A stretch of DNA of 64,000 nt from Myxocyprinus asiaticus (GCF_019703515.2 NC_059393.1:11116001-11180000), one strand, 5' to 3'. Positions 1 to 12,530 are shown, numbered from the stretch's first letter. Numbers and translations: made by a program. Notes: generated by a model from the sequence alone, not told the origin.

Positions 1-303
1 AAATGGTTTACTTTGTCTGGCATGGAAGAAATTGACTGACCTGCACAAAGCCCAGACCTGAACCCCACTGATCACTTTTGGGGTGAACTGGAACAGCAAC
101 TGTAAGTCAGGCCCCATCGACCAACATCAGTTCCTGACCTCACTGATAGCAAATCCCTGCAGCCATGTTACTACATACAGTATAGTGGAAAGCCTTCCCA
201 AAAGAGTGGAAGCTGTTATTACAGCAAAGGGGGAAATTGATGCCAAAGGTTTTGAAATCAAATGTTCATCAAGCACATATGGTGTCCACAAACTTTTGGC
301 CAT

Positions 304-308
<5 letters not shown>
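1..308 (+). mobile_element. 3' end of a Tc1-like transposon (transposase C-terminus plus terminal repeat)
   Basis: The conceptual translation resembles the end of a Tc1-family DD34E transposase: a SPDLNPTDHF-like motif near base 55, where the usual catalytic Glu after NP(I/T) reads Asp, then a 'VPDLT...VESLP.RVEAV' tail. Several frame breaks are present, so it is dead. It ends with the inverted-repeat-like sequence CACAAACTTTTGGCCATATA near 285-305, next to a TA-rich microsatellite. The 5' part lies outside the window. Confidence 0.8.

Positions 309-352
<44 letters not shown>
303..352. repeat. (TG)n/(TA)n microsatellite
   Basis: About 50 bp of alternating TG then TA directly after the Tc1 terminal repeat. 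It probably expanded from the TA target site. Confidence 0.9.
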
Positions 353-354
<2 letters not shown>

Positions 355-957
355 TACAATTACAATTACAATTTTAATAAACAATATTGGAAAAAAAATC
401 AATTAAATTAATATGTTGATATTTTTAAGAAATATATTACAAGACATATATTATAATTCAGGATGTATGTAAAAAATATTTTTTATTATTTTATATATAT
501 TATTTTTGTTTTGTTTTTCATAATAAATGTGATTTTTTTAGTTATGAATATCAAAAGGTTTTCTTAGGGTTACTCCATTTGACCTGAAAAAAAAAAAAAA
601 GATTATATTCATAAATCTTTTTAAATATTTCATACATTTTTAATAAACCTCAAACAGTCATGAGGGTCTAAACGGGTTCTCTCTGTTTTATGTTTTTTGG
701 TCACATGTCAACGAAATGACTACCTGCATACTGGTTACACTGCCTGACTTTGATTTGGTGAACAAAAGTTTTACAAATATCAATAACATTTTAAATAAAA
801 TCAGTTACATTTTACTGCTTAATTTTTTTTTTCAAGAAATAACAATAAAAGATTATTCCAAACTAGTTATGCCAACAATTATTTTTCCAAAATGTCAGCT
901 TTCAAAGAAATTTATTTATTTATTTTGTAAATAATAATAAAAAAATAAAAATAATAA
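353..957. other. AT-rich non-coding DNA
   Basis: Very AT-rich, with homopolymer runs. I see no exon, RNA gene or recognisable element. Confidence 0.6.
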
Positions 958-1045
958 TGACACTGACGAAGGCAGACAGCTGAAACATTTGTACTATTTT
1001 TATCTCCTACTTGAACCTAATAAAAGTATTTTTAGAGTGCAGACC
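958..1045 (+). repeat. Possible LINE or Penelope-like 3' tail fragment
   Basis: 'TGACGAAGGCAGACAGCTGAAACATTTG' type sequence followed by AATAAAAG resembles the 3' tails (TGAAGAAGGC...GAAACG) of several vertebrate retroelements. Similar tails occur at about 28545-28575 and 62466-62500. The family cannot be assigned from this short stretch. Confidence 0.35.
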
Positions 1046-1189
1046 TTTTTTGCATTTTCATATTGATACATTGGTCTTAGCACCTAATTAGCAGGGAGAG
1101 CGCGGTGAGTGCTTTAAATAATTTACCCCACACATTTTTTATTTTAACATCCAAAATATGTATGTATGTACTATATATATGTATACTGG

Positions 1190-1960
1190 TGGCCAAAAGT
1201 TTTGAATAATGTACAGATGTTGCTGTTTCGGAAGGAAATTGGTACTTTTATTCATCAAAGTGGCATTCAACTGATCACCAAGTATAGTCAGGACATTACT
1301 GATGTAAAAAACAGCACCATCACTGTTTGAAAAAAAGTCATTTTTGATCAAATCTAGACAGACCCCATTTCCAGCAGCCATCACTCCAACACCTTATCCT
1401 TGAATAATCATGCTAAATTGCTAATTTGGTACTAGAAAATCACTTGCCATTATATCAAACACAGCTGAAAGCTATTTGGTTCGTTAAATGAAGCTTAACA
1501 TTGTCTTTGTGTTTGTTTTTGAGTTGCAACATTATGCAATAGACTGGCATGTCTTCAGGTCAATATTAGGTCAAATATGGCAAAAAAAAAAATATGGCTT
1601 TCTCTAGAAACTTGTCAGTCAATCATTGTTTTGAGGAATGAAGGCTATACAATGCTTGAAATTGCCAAAAAAACTGAAGATTTCATATAAATGTGTACAC
1701 TACAGTCTTCAAAGACAAAGGACAACTGGCTCTAACAAGGACAGAAAGAGATGTGGAAGGCCAGATGTACAACTAAACAAGAGGATAAGTACATCAGAGT
1801 CTCTAGTTTGAGAAATAGATGCCTCACATGTCCTCAGCTGACTGGAACTACTTGATTGGATCATGAAAGGTAGCCATAACATATACTGTATATGAGAATG
1901 ACGCCAGGTAGGTGATGAGGTGTTGAAAAACTAAGAGAGACTGATGACATCAACCAAAAA
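1190..1960 (+). mobile_element. Degenerate Tc1-like transposon, N-terminal half
   Basis: It begins with a Tc1 terminal-repeat-like sequence (ACTGGTGGCCAAAAGTTTTG). Around 1600-1780 broken frames carry transposase DNA-binding features: a 'KIAKKLKIS'-type helix-turn-helix and an RKRCGRP-type GRPR/AT-hook segment. Many stops are present. No DDE part or right inverted repeat was found, so the right boundary is approximate. Confidence 0.6.
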
Positions 1961-2263
1961 GAAAATTAGTTTCAAACAGAGATTGTGCAAATTACTATGA
2001 CTTTGGACAAAGTTTACGAAGATTATGGTGTTATTTTCCCATAAGCAGCTCAGTACTAGTTACTTTATCTCAGTATTTCCTCTATTGGACACTTTTGGCT
2101 GCGGAATACACTGAAAACATTTGCTTTGGCATGATGGTACATCCAGACCCATAGGTGTCAGTATAAAGTCCAAGAAACATAAACAAAAAAATTACTTATT
2201 TACCAATCAAAAGTCAAACTTGAGTAAATTTCATCCCAACTGTGAACATTATTCGCCCCACAG

Positions 2264-5200
2264 GCAGAGTGCCAAGGAGGATGGCTATGATCCTGTCCAC
2301 TTAAACACCAGCTCTGATTCACATCCACCTTGGCTCCGTTTTCACCTTGGGATATCTCGCTGGCAGATGTATCAGCATAAAGACCCCAACCTGTCAACGC
2401 TGACTCAGCAACTGGCATCCTACCGAATCGTCAGTGCAGGTAGGTGACCTTATATTTTTGCAAAGCAAGGCCTTTGTATGAGAAAGAGAGAGAGAGAGAG
2501 GGTACTATTGTACAGTCTCTTAGGTGTTTTGCATAATCATTATGGTGAGCAGCTTTTTCTTTATTTTTTTGTAGTGCAGAAATCAGGTGGGACGCAGCTG
2601 AAGCTGGTGATGACGTTTCCTAATTATGGACAGGCTCTCTTTAAACCCAAGAAGTGAGTCCCAAACAGCAAAACAGCAAAGTGTTGTATATGTTGTTTAT
2701 ATGTGGATGTATAAATGTAGTTTAAAGGACTGCTTGATAGAGACATAATTGCATTATATTTTGGTTCCAAGTGAGACTAAAATGATAAATCTGAGTAAAC
2801 GGGACCTTTTGACTTAAATTTCAATCTTACTATAAAAAAGCAATCATTGCTAAAATCATAATTTTAACATCAATATTTATACTGATTCATCCAGATCTCT
2901 TTAAAGGGATAGTTCACCCAAAAATGAAAATTCTCCCATCATTTACTCACTCTCATGCCATCCGAGATGTGTATGACTTTCTTTCTTCTGCAGAACGCAA
3001 ATGTTTTAGAAGATTTTAGAAGAATATCTTAGCTCTGTAGGTCCATACAATGGAAGTAAATGGGTGCCAGAACTCTGAAGCTCCAAAATTCACATAAAGG
3101 AAACATAGAAGTAATCCAATGACTCCAGTGTTTAAATCTATGTCTTCAGAAGCGATATACTGTAATAGGTGTGGGTGAGAAACAGATCAAAATTATGTCC
3201 TTTTTTTTTACTGTAAATCTCCAGTTTCATTTTCACTTTTACATCTGAAAGTCACACGTGGATCCTGTTTAGTTTCACTTTCACATCTGAAAGTGAAAGT
3301 GGAGATTTAGTGTAAATAATGGCAATATATTGTTATTAAATATCTTCTGAAGATATGAATTTAAACACAGTCTTATGGATTACTTTTATGTTTCCTGTAT
3401 GTGTTTTTTTTTTTTTTTTTTTTTTGAGCTACAAAGGTCTGATCACCATTCACTTGCATTGTATGGAACTACAGAGCTGAGATATTCTTCTAAAAGTATT
3501 TGTGTTCTGGTACACATCTGGGATGGCATGAGTGTGAGTACATGATAAGAGAAATGTCATGTTTGGGTGAACTGTCCCTTTAAGTTTAGAACAAGATGCA
3601 ACAGAAAGGTTACACTGAAATAGCTCATATGTTTAAGCAATTCCAAATCATTCTCATTCCACTGAAGACAGGAACGGCATGAGGAAACCAATGTGAATCT
3701 GTATTATTTCTCCGACTTTGAGAGGCACAATGCTGAGATTGCAGCCTTTCACCTGGACAGGTACAGACTGTAGCTCAAATAGCACTTATATAAATTATAG
3801 TGATTAACACTTCAAATAAAAACTCAACATTTTAAATCAACACTAAATGCTTTGAATCACTTCTGATCTCTTCAACACTGAGCGATTTACATACAGTATT
3901 ACCTACTTTGCATCAACACTTTAATCTTAAACACATACTACTGCCTTCTATTTAAAAAAAATAAAAATAGTTAATGAAACAGAATACATTATGCAATGAT
4001 AAACGTGATTTCAGTCAGTAATATGCTACATTGTGATGTTTTTCATATGACCTCATTACGTGCATGTTTAATTCCGTGAGTGGTGTCAAACACATCATAT
4101 TGGAAATAAATAGTTATTTTGCATATTTTTTCCCCATCCATTATTTGGTAAAATGTCTTAACTCTTCAAATTCAGATTAGTATTCCATATATACAGAAAA
4201 TGTGCATACTATGTAGTACTGCACAAATAGTAGCATGCTATTTAAAGCCACAATCTTATGTGTGCAGTATGTAATAATTAACACTATTTCTCTCTTTCAC
4301 AATAAGGATATTGGGTTTCAGGAGAATGCCTCCAGTGGTTGGGAGGCTCGTTAATGTAATTAAAGAGATCAAAGACATCACCACAGATCATAAACTGGTC
4401 ACCACTTTTTTCACATCTCCAGGTTTGTCCTGCATGACTCTAACACCAGCGTACTTCTTTTAAAACATGGTGTTCTTTCTTCCTGTTCTACATGTCTTTG
4501 TATGTCACTTTGTCTTTGTCTTTCTGCAGTAGGGAATACATGTTTCTATGGCCAATGTTCCTATTACTGTTCCACTGAGCATGCTATCTGTGGGCGCCCC
4601 CACAAGATAGAGGGGTCTTTGGCTGCCATGCTGCCAGATCTGTCTTTGGCACCACGCCAATCCTGGAGGAGTCCCTGGAGACGCTCATACAGCCGGACCA
4701 AGCAGGCTGTGTGGGTGGACTGAGTGTTTGTGTTATCTAATGTCTGGGTTTGGCTATATAGCATATTTATTGGGCTATATACTGTAATATTAGCAGGCAA
4801 ACTGTGGGGACTCAAACTGCAAAACAGTATATGACTTGATTGGTGAACTACACTAGAACAGTAGTTCTCAACTGGTGGGCCTTGAAATCAATGATAACTG
4901 CAAATATTAGGGCTGTCAATTGATTTCATTTTTTAATCTCATTAAATACACGATATGCAGATTAATTAATCAAATAATCGCATATACCAATATTTTCTGA
5001 AAGTGCTCCTAAATAAAGGTAATTCAATGCATAATCACAATAATTATACATATATAATATAACAATTAATTTAATTCAAAGACATAACTTTGTAGCAGAC
5101 GAGTAAAGCATTGAATAAACAATAAATTAAATAAATTAATAAAATGGCTTTAGAAGTCAATATAGTGTTTGTTTAATTTCCGTTTCTTTAAACATAATCT

Positions 5201-6684
5201 TATCGCTGGCCTACAGTGCACAGCTTTCCATATTACAATCTGTCCAAGGTAGATGTTCTCATGGGAAATGGACACTTTTGGTGGGTCAGTCATGTTTCAC
5301 TGGTTTTCAGCGTTTTTAAGATGCTGTGATCAGTTGTCAGTTTGTTGTCTGTACAGCTGTGCATTACCTGTAATGCTGTAGCTGCACTTACTACCCCCTG
5401 CTGACTGAGACTCACAAAAACATGAACAATTCCTTATTATGGTGGTGATTAATAGCCTTAATATTTGTATGTGTTATTTTTAACACTGAACTAACTTGTT
5501 AAATCAACAGCCTTACAAACAATTAAATCTAGCTGAAATAATGTTAATGTAGGTATAACATAGGCTAATGATAGGATGTTGATCTTGGCGGACTACATAT
5601 ACTACACTGCTGCTGCAGAGCAAGTACAGAGACTTGTATGTATATCTGTGTCCCGAAGCAAAACCAGTAGAGAACCACTGCACTATTGTTGTATTCCATC
5701 AGAACCCAAATGTTCAAAGACTACATAGAGTTAAGCTAGGCAACAGAAGTGTCGAAGATACCTCTGTCATAGTAATATTTTACATATTTGTGGAATCCAA
5801 AGTAAAACATTGATGATTATGTGTGTGGCAGGTGGGAAACTAACTCAGACTACTGTGACTCAGTAAAAACATCTCCTCCCTATGATCGAGGCACTCGACT
5901 GGTGGACCTGATAGACATGAGCATACTGGACTTCCTCATGAGTGAGTCATAGTGATTAAATCATATCAGATAAACCAAGGGGGAACAAAAAGTACCACTG
6001 TATTATTCAGTGGTATAGTCAGTACCACCATGTCAGTGGTACATCTTTCTGCTTTCCTGATACTCACCATCTATCTCCCTAAGGTAACATGGATAGGCAT
6101 CACTATGAAACATTTGAGAAATTTGGCAACGATACATTTCTCATACACTTAGACAATGGAAGAGCGTGAGTATTGAGAATCAATAGTTGATTTGTAAAAG
6201 TCCAATCTCTGGGAAGAAGTTTTCAGATTTGGTATTGTTTGTTTTATTGGACCATGTGCAACCAATCTGTGTGTTGTAGGTTTGGACGTCATTCTAAAGA
6301 CGAACCCTCCATACTGGCTCCTCTTGTGCAGTGCTGCAGGTAGACCAAACATCAGTTCAAGTAAAACTATGAACCATTCCTTTAAGAGTGCTTGCCCTTG
6401 AAAAGAGACATTCCCATTTCCTCTCTCTATCTCTCAGGGTCCGCCGTTCCACTTTGCTTCGTTTACGTCTGCTCTCCCTCCCTCCGTATCGGTTGAGTGA
6501 TGTCATGCGTGCATCATTGTCTCAGGACCCCCTTGCAATGGTGGCCCCTCTCCTCACTGAGCTGCATCTCTCAGCTCTAGACCGTCGCCTAGCAACAGTC
6601 ATTCAAACCATCCAGGACTGTCTACAGCAGCATCAACATCACAGTGATGTCATATATGATGACATCACTGACTACTCTGGATAA
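2264..6684 (+). CDS. fam20c: FAM20C-like secretory-pathway protein kinase, nine 3' exons (5' partial)
   Basis: Exons: 2264-2439, 2575-2653, 3668-3760, 4307-4422, 4530-4710, 5832-5941, 6084-6165, 6280-6339, 6438-6684. All junctions are GT-AG and join in frame into 380 codons plus TAA. Visible features are the RFHLGISR block, GGTQLKL, ALFKPKK (nucleotide-binding Lys), [14 protein letters not shown], the Cys-rich [26 protein letters not shown] (catalytic Asp) and HLDNGR (DFG-equivalent), followed by QCC and LDRRL. The family comprises Golgi/secreted kinases that phosphorylate S-x-E sites. FAM20C is catalytic, while FAM20A has Gln at the AEIAAF Glu; here the Glu is kept, which favours FAM20C. Human FAM20C is about 584 residues, so the transmembrane/propeptide exon or exons should lie upstream, and I could not find them here. 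The usual MGNMDRHH reads MSNMDRHH. The first-exon start (acceptor CCCCACAG) is the least certain junction. Confidence 0.82.
2901..3583. mobile_element. Angel-like foldback MITE in a fam20c intron
   Basis: It starts TTAAAGGGATAGTTCACCCA and ends with the inverse, GGGTGAACTGTCCCTTTAA. The arms are long imperfect inverted repeats of each other (shared 'ATTTACTCACTCTCATG', 'CTTCTGCAGAA', 'GGAAGTAAATG' blocks), so the whole unit could fold into a hairpin. This is a common teleost palindromic MITE. The family name Angel is from memory. Confidence 0.75.
4859..5680. mobile_element. hAT-type MITE in a fam20c intron
   Basis: The left end CAGTAGTTCTCAACTGG and right end AGTAGAGAACCACTG are imperfect terminal inverted repeats of hAT type. 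The flanking 8-mers CACTAGAA and CACTATTG match at six of eight positions, consistent with an aged 8-bp target-site duplication. There is no coding potential inside. Confidence 0.6.
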
Positions 6685-7598
6685 GACACAATGGACCAGT
6701 CAAATGTTCTTTTTTTTTTTTTTTAGAAAAGTGACTGGCTATTTGGTATGACAATAATCTAAATATATGCCCTGCTGGTATAACCAGGATGTAAACACTC
6801 AATATTTCCTTCTACAAATACATATATTGTCTAATTGAAAAATTGAAGTAAAATGAACATCAACTGCAATGAATGACCTAAGTATAAAGTAGCTAATCCG
6901 CAAAGTAGATCATTTTAATTGGTGACTAGTTAATGTTAAGGGTAAGGGTCTTGTGATGACCAAAATAAAGGAATGAAATGCAAATGGTTGCCATGTCTCA
7001 TAATGTAATGAAGCAGATAAAGGCAAAAAAGCCTTACTGAAACTATATTCTGTCAACTGTTGGGGTAACGTCAAGTTTTGGCTTGTTAGCATGGTTCAGT
7101 TAGCCCATGCTAGATGCACATTAACTACAACATTATGGGGCAAAAAACATCTTTCTCCATTGAGATCATATCAAAAGTAGAATATTATTTATTTATTTAT
7201 TTGTTAGGTACATACAATATTTCCTTATAATAGATTAGTAGATAGTTGGCCAATGGCTGTTTTTTTCTTGGAACATACTCTACATTCTCTAAAAGTTTTA
7301 TTTTATAAAACACACACAAGCTGCTGTTGCCCAACAAGTTGCAGTAAAGTGGAGTTTTTTTAATCCTTCAAATTAGCTACAAAAAAGGAAGGAAATACTT
7401 TAAATTCAGTAGATTATCACAATTTAAAAATTGACAGCACTTTCACAACCCACTTCAAATTCAGATAACTCTATAACCACCTGTAGGTATACATGATCTT
7501 TGAATTAAACATTCGTTTTATGAAACATCAAATTTGAATTAAATTTTAAGGCACATTTCAGTTTGTTATTGTAATCATGATTTTTATGACCCAAAAGC

Positions 7599-7647
<49 letters not shown>

Positions 7648-8540
7648 TATTTCTTTTTTTTCTGGACATTTTTTTCTGGACATTTTGTTTTGTGCCTTGT
7701 ATTATTTATGCCAAGTAAAAGCATGAACGAAGTCCATACTCATACCACTGATTCTACTGCTATACATTCCAGGTAAGATCATTATTGTGTAATGAATTTA
7801 CATTTATCATCTCATTCAAATGAATTCCAACAAAGATAAATAGCTTGATTAATTTCAGTTGAGTGAAATAAAGTATGTGAGTTTGTGAAAATGTGCTCTC
7901 ATTGTGACTCACTTAGTTTGTTGTGAGGTAGTTTAGGGGTCTTAAACTTTTTTCCTGGCCAAGGACCTCTTGGTGGATTGAGAGACAGTGCAGGGACGCC
8001 CTGCTACACAAGGCAGCCTAGCCTATAGCATCATATGTATAGTAACATATTAATGTATTTATAAATTTGGTTATGATGCTTACAGTACATTGGAGAGCCA
8101 TTAAAATAATCATTATTGATTTCATCAGTGCTAAAAAAATTATTTAGACAGGCTACCATCTAGTCGACAGAAATATTTAAGCTAAGTTGAAAGCTGCACT
8201 TTAGAGAAAGTAAAAAGTTACACTACAAGTTACACGTCAAAAGTAGCTTGCTACATTTAAGCTACTTAGCATCTAAAAGACTTATTCATATGATGTTTAT
8301 CAAAGCCATGGTACAGTATAGTATAGTGCAATGCCATATACAAGTACAGTACACATTATGGTGCAATATAAAATATATGTGCATGTAAAAAAATAATAAT
8401 AGTGTTAATTTAGAGTGATTAAATATAAAAACATAATATGTTAAAAAAAATTATGCAGTTATTCATGTCTGCATGAATATTCAACTGCATGTAAATTCGT
8501 AACAAAAGTATTTTCCCAGAGCAATTCAAGCTTGGAAATA
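6685..8540. other. fam20c 3' flank, non-coding
   Basis: Sequence after the fam20c stop: the 3' UTR, whose end I cannot fix, then AT-rich DNA. A (TA)n tract lies at 7602-7642. A fragment at about 7930-8010 ('TTAGGGGTCTTAAACTTTTT') resembles decayed interspersed repeat. I recognise no gene. Confidence 0.5.
7602..7642. repeat. (TA)n microsatellite
   Basis: About 20 uninterrupted TA units. Confidence 0.95.
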
Positions 8541-9600
8541 CGTTTAACTTTGTGTTTTTATGAGCCGTGTCAGCGGGGACAGTCAGTGCGCCACAGCAAA
8601 CCTCTCAAGCATGCAGCCACAGAATGAGAGCCAGTTTGAAAAGTGTGAAAATTATTGAATTTTATTCTTATTCAGGCTCTCTTACTTTGGACCTGTGGCC
8701 TGTGACCTGTAATGAACAGAATATTTGTTTTTTGATGGGGAATGTAAGCGTAAGCGTAGTTCTAGCGGGAGACACACAGCTGTACATCATCACGCCATTA
8801 TCTAGTTAGATTCTAGCCAATCATACATCAGCCATTGCTTTAAAATCCTGCTCTCAATTTACCTCTTTGCTGTTTCAGTGTGCCAACATGACAATTAATT
8901 CTATAGCTTACTACATCCGACGTTGAGTCAGCTTCGCTTCCCGATGAGCTAATATCCAGCTCTGGACATGGATTTAGTCATTTGCTCCACCCCCCAACGA
9001 TGCTGCCGCTCCATCTCCACCTTCTGCCCCCCATCAAACCCACGGGGAGTAAATGATCAGCAAATCTGGATCTTCATCCAGCTCTCAGTCACGTAGGAGA
9101 CCTCCCTCAGTCGTGCCACCACATCTACCGCAGTCGGAATGCACAACCCATTGCTGGAAGGCACGCACTCCTCGCCAAGTCCGTCGAAATCATTGCCTCA
9201 AGGCAGCAGCTGATCCCCATAAGAAATACGCTAAGTTCTTAATCATATTCATCAAATGCATTTAGAGGATGATTTATGGGTCTTAGGCTTTCTGCTGACA
9301 TTGTTGCCTGTTCATCATAACCCTCATCTGCATCAATATAAAATTCAAGGTGCAATATTTAATTTCAATATGGCATTTGGCTCTCATAGTTCATGGCAGG
9401 CGATCACGTGTTTCACGGAGTAACGGCCACACCATGTGGGAAACTGAGTTAAGGTTCACAATGCGTGATTCATTCACCGTGTTGCATGCCCGAGTGTACC
9501 CCTATCGGGGAATCAAGATCAATCATTTGCCAGCGAGGACCAACAGAAACGTGTTTTGGTGGAGGTAAGACTTGTCAGAGGAGCAGTGACCTGACTGAAA
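8541..9600. other. Non-coding, unassigned repeat-like DNA
   Basis: Moderate GC with several short open frames but no recognisable domain or splice pattern. It may be non-autonomous transposon sequence. I see no supported gene. Confidence 0.4.
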
Positions 9601-9605
9601 TTCCA

Positions 9606-10440
9606 AATTAACCTGTGTTAGAAATTGACAAACCCCAGAAACCGCTGGACCGCCTTACGGGAATCTGGGGTATGCCAAACAGCAACTGCTGTAACACTCG
9701 CCTGATGTGCTGGACATGGTCATGCATATTTTGGGAGAAGATCAAAATGTTGAGGTAGACATACACAAACCAATTGACCATGTCACGAAGCACGTCATTA
9801 ACGAGTGCCTGAAAGACGGCCAGTGCATTGGAAAGGCCGAAGGGCATGACCAAATATTGAAAATGCCCTGCCGGGGTGTTAAAGGCTATCTTCCATTCAT
9901 CCCCATCCATGATCCAGACAAGGTGATAAGCATTACGAAGCTCCCTGCAAGAGTTTGAAGGCTGAAGACATCAATTGCAAAGGATAGCCATTCTTTATCG
10001 TGATGTCATTCATCTCCAGATAATCTATGCAGGGATGCAAAGAGCCTTTCTTCCCCACAAAGAAGAACCCTGCCCCAGCCAGAGAAGAAGAGGGACGAAT
10101 TATGCCGGCTGCTAGAGAATCACCAATATACTTGTCCATGGCCTCCCTCTTAGGAGCAGAGAGCGAGTACAGATGACCCCACTTGATTGTTCCAACCGCA
10201 TGATGCAGCAAGGGTGCGGAACTCAATGGAGTAGTCAGAGACAGTCCGATTACCTTGATGAAGATCCAAAAGCACCCTCACTGCCTCTTTCCCAGTGGCA
10301 CCTTGGTCAAACACCTTGCGAAGTTCTTTGGAGAATATGCGGAAGGAAGAGCAGCATGGATGTTTATTATCCCACACAGCGGTACTCCACTCACGAGCTC
10401 TACCAGTTAGCAGGGTAATAACATATGCCACATTTCCTCA
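9606..10440 (-). pseudogene. Ty3/Gypsy retrotransposon relic (gag fused to reverse transcriptase by deletion)
   Basis: On the minus strand, a gag-like segment (10431-10150; 'LLTGRAREWSTAVWD', '[18 protein letters not shown]') runs into the pol RT fingers (10226-9933; '[19 protein letters not shown]', 'CIDYLEMND') and then the RT palm (9910-9608; '[13 protein letters not shown]'). The rest of gag, the zinc knuckle and the protease are missing. The catalytic YxDD box reads YLNIL in place of YLDDIL, so the enzyme would be dead. The order gag to RT on one strand fits a single internally deleted element. No LTRs are evident next to it. Confidence 0.8.
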
Positions 10441-10599
10441 ATGGCGTGACTGGAGGCTGTGAGTTGATCCTGATGACGACCAAGGAGTGCCCCCTGCTGC
10501 GAGATAGCCGTGTGTAGTTGTAGGGCCTTGGCCCACTTAAAATGGCAGCAGAGACCGCATGGCCCTTTGTTCTATGGTCAAAAGGAGAGACATTGAACT

Positions 10600-11668
10600 C
10601 AGTTTCCCAAGGTCCTTCACAAATTCACAACTGGATGCGAAGTCCCGCCCATGGACCCAGGCTTAAACGCCATTGGTCGAGTGGCCTACGACCGATGACG
10701 TCATCTCGTCAACAAAACCCGTGGACAGATGAATTTCGCTCTCTCTGTGCTAAGCTCTGCCTGGCTCTAAAGGGACATCTGTACTGTGCACGTACTGAAG
10801 GAGTTTTCCCTCCGTTTGGACTGAGAACAAAGAGACCACGTTTTTCTAACCTCGCCATTTGGCCACGGTAGAGTAAGATTAACTTAGCTTTGTTCAAGTC
10901 TTATAGTATACTTATATCAACCGGTTCAGTTTCACTGTAAAGCAACAGTGAATTTATTTTGAAAAACGGAAAGGCGACCAGTTTCCCTTCTCCCTCTTTT
11001 TCATTCAACGTTGACTATCTGCATTCTTCCCCACTGCTGGATCCGAAGAATAAAGCAGAGACGCGTCTTAACGCTGACGAGCGTAAGACAAGGAACCATC
11101 CTGACCGTTTCTCCAGACCGCTCAATGCAACAGGAATTCCAACGGACAAACCTACTGAAATCACACAGGATTTCCCAAGTAAGGCTTGATATCTGGGCAG
11201 ATTTAGTTTAGAAACTGTGATTTTTCTTGTGAATCTAAATCATATTTTTGATTCTAAATGCTGATGTTTTGAATATATATATATATTTGTATGTTAAACT
11301 CTGCTCGCTGTTTCAAGTGGGGATATTTGTTTTAGTTTCTTTTGGGGTTACGTTTGTTTTGTTGAGTGATTTGAATTAGTAATTCAGTCCCGCTGTTACG
11401 AGCGGTTACCCTTAACTAAACTGCATGCATTCTTCCTCGTTCCCGCTCGCTCTCACTCTCTCTCTCTCTCTCATTGATATTCATTGAGTGAGCGGCGCCT
11501 CAGTTCGTGTTCGACTCAGGCTGGTGAACCAAATTCTCCCGCCTGTTTCGTCAGTTCCTTTGTGTGTCCGCTCATTTCCATTCGCACATGGGATCAGCTC
11601 CATTTTGGACTTAACCCTCCATTCTGAACCTGATCCTCCATTTTTTTTATTCCTTTGTTACCACACCT

Positions 11669-11734
<66 letters not shown>

Positions 11735-12530
11735 TCATATAGCTCCACTGTTATCTTAGGATATCATTGATTTTATTTTTGGATTATATTCAGATAGTAT
11801 TGGCTGTGTTCACTGGCTGGCCACCAAATTCTCCCGCCTGTTCCGTCAGTCCCTTAGTGTGTCCACTCATTTCCACCCGCACGTGGTATTAGCTCCATTT
11901 TGGATTTAACCCTCCATTTTGAACCTGATCCTCCATTTTGATTCCTTGGTTACCACACCGGGACACACACACACACACACACACACACTAGCATATAGCT
12001 CCACTGTTAGCTTAGGATATCATTGATTTTAACTGGATTATATTCGGATAGTATTGGCTGTGTTCACTACTGCTTGTTTATAATAAATCTTGTTATATTA
12101 TAAGTACTCCTGTTTGTTTTTGTTTGAATGTTGTGTTGAAGCCAACCTCTGCCACGTAAAGAACTCCCAAGTTACCTCAGAGTACTATTATGTTGTTGGT
12201 ATTAGAAACTAACTGTAACTAGATTACTGTTGGATTTGTGTATCAAAATAATTGAACTAGGTTTCCCCTTTGATTATTTTGATTAACAACTAAGATACTC
12301 AACTTACAGGGTAGATTTTATTCTATGAGACTCAGTCAGTAACTTGCTATCATTTTTCTCTTTTCAAAGAGTGGTGCCCCGAGAATAGAGTTTAATGAAT
12401 TAAATTCTATTTAATTACTATTTAGCTATTTGATTATTCCATAATTAATAACAATTAATTATCAATTATTTCTGATAGTAGAACTGATTTAAACAACCAG
12501 TAGCACCTACATAGTGACGTTCCCTCTGCT
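10600..12530 (+). repeat. Unassigned LTR-like interspersed repeat block
   Basis: A relatively GC-rich start with CCATTGG and TGACGTCA motifs, a donor-like AAGTAAGG near 11177, then AT-rich sequence with AATAAA near 12081 and TGGTGCCCCGAGA near 12373, which looks like a retroviral primer-binding site (TGG start). This layout suggests a long terminal repeat and leader of an endogenous retroelement, but no gag or pol follows, and the family is unknown to me. It contains the tandem duplication listed separately. Confidence 0.35.
11519..12068 (+). repeat. Tandem duplication, two ~255-295-bp units each with a CA microsatellite
   Basis: Unit 1 begins near 11519 (GGCTGGTGAACCAAATTCTC) and unit 2 near 11814 (GGCTGGCCACCAAATTCTC). 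Both continue through CTCCCGCCTGTT, CATTTCCA, AGCTCCATTTTGGA, TTGTTACCACAC or TTGGTTACCACAC, a (CA)n tract, TAGCTCCACTGTTA and ATTGGCTGTGTTCACT. The CA tract is about 62 bp in unit 1 and about 24 bp in unit 2, which accounts for most of the length difference. Confidence 0.9.

Noticed and set aside
127..402. Open frame with Ile-Tyr repeats at the left edge
   Set aside because: It is a translated TA microsatellite opposite a Tc1 transposon remnant.
3218..3310. Paired GTGAAAGTG/CACTTTCAC motifs as a possible interferon-type enhancer
   Set aside because: They lie in the arms of a foldback MITE and recur in the other Angel-like copy, so the symmetry is transposon structure.
10542..10871. 109-codon open frame that could be a small gene
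   Set aside because: No recognisable domain, no upstream promoter logic beyond an LTR-like block, and the opposite strand is also open; GC content explains it.
11488..11742. 84-codon open frame ending in a Thr-His repeat
   Set aside because: The repeat is just the translated CA microsatellite inside the tandem duplication; there is no domain and no splice context.
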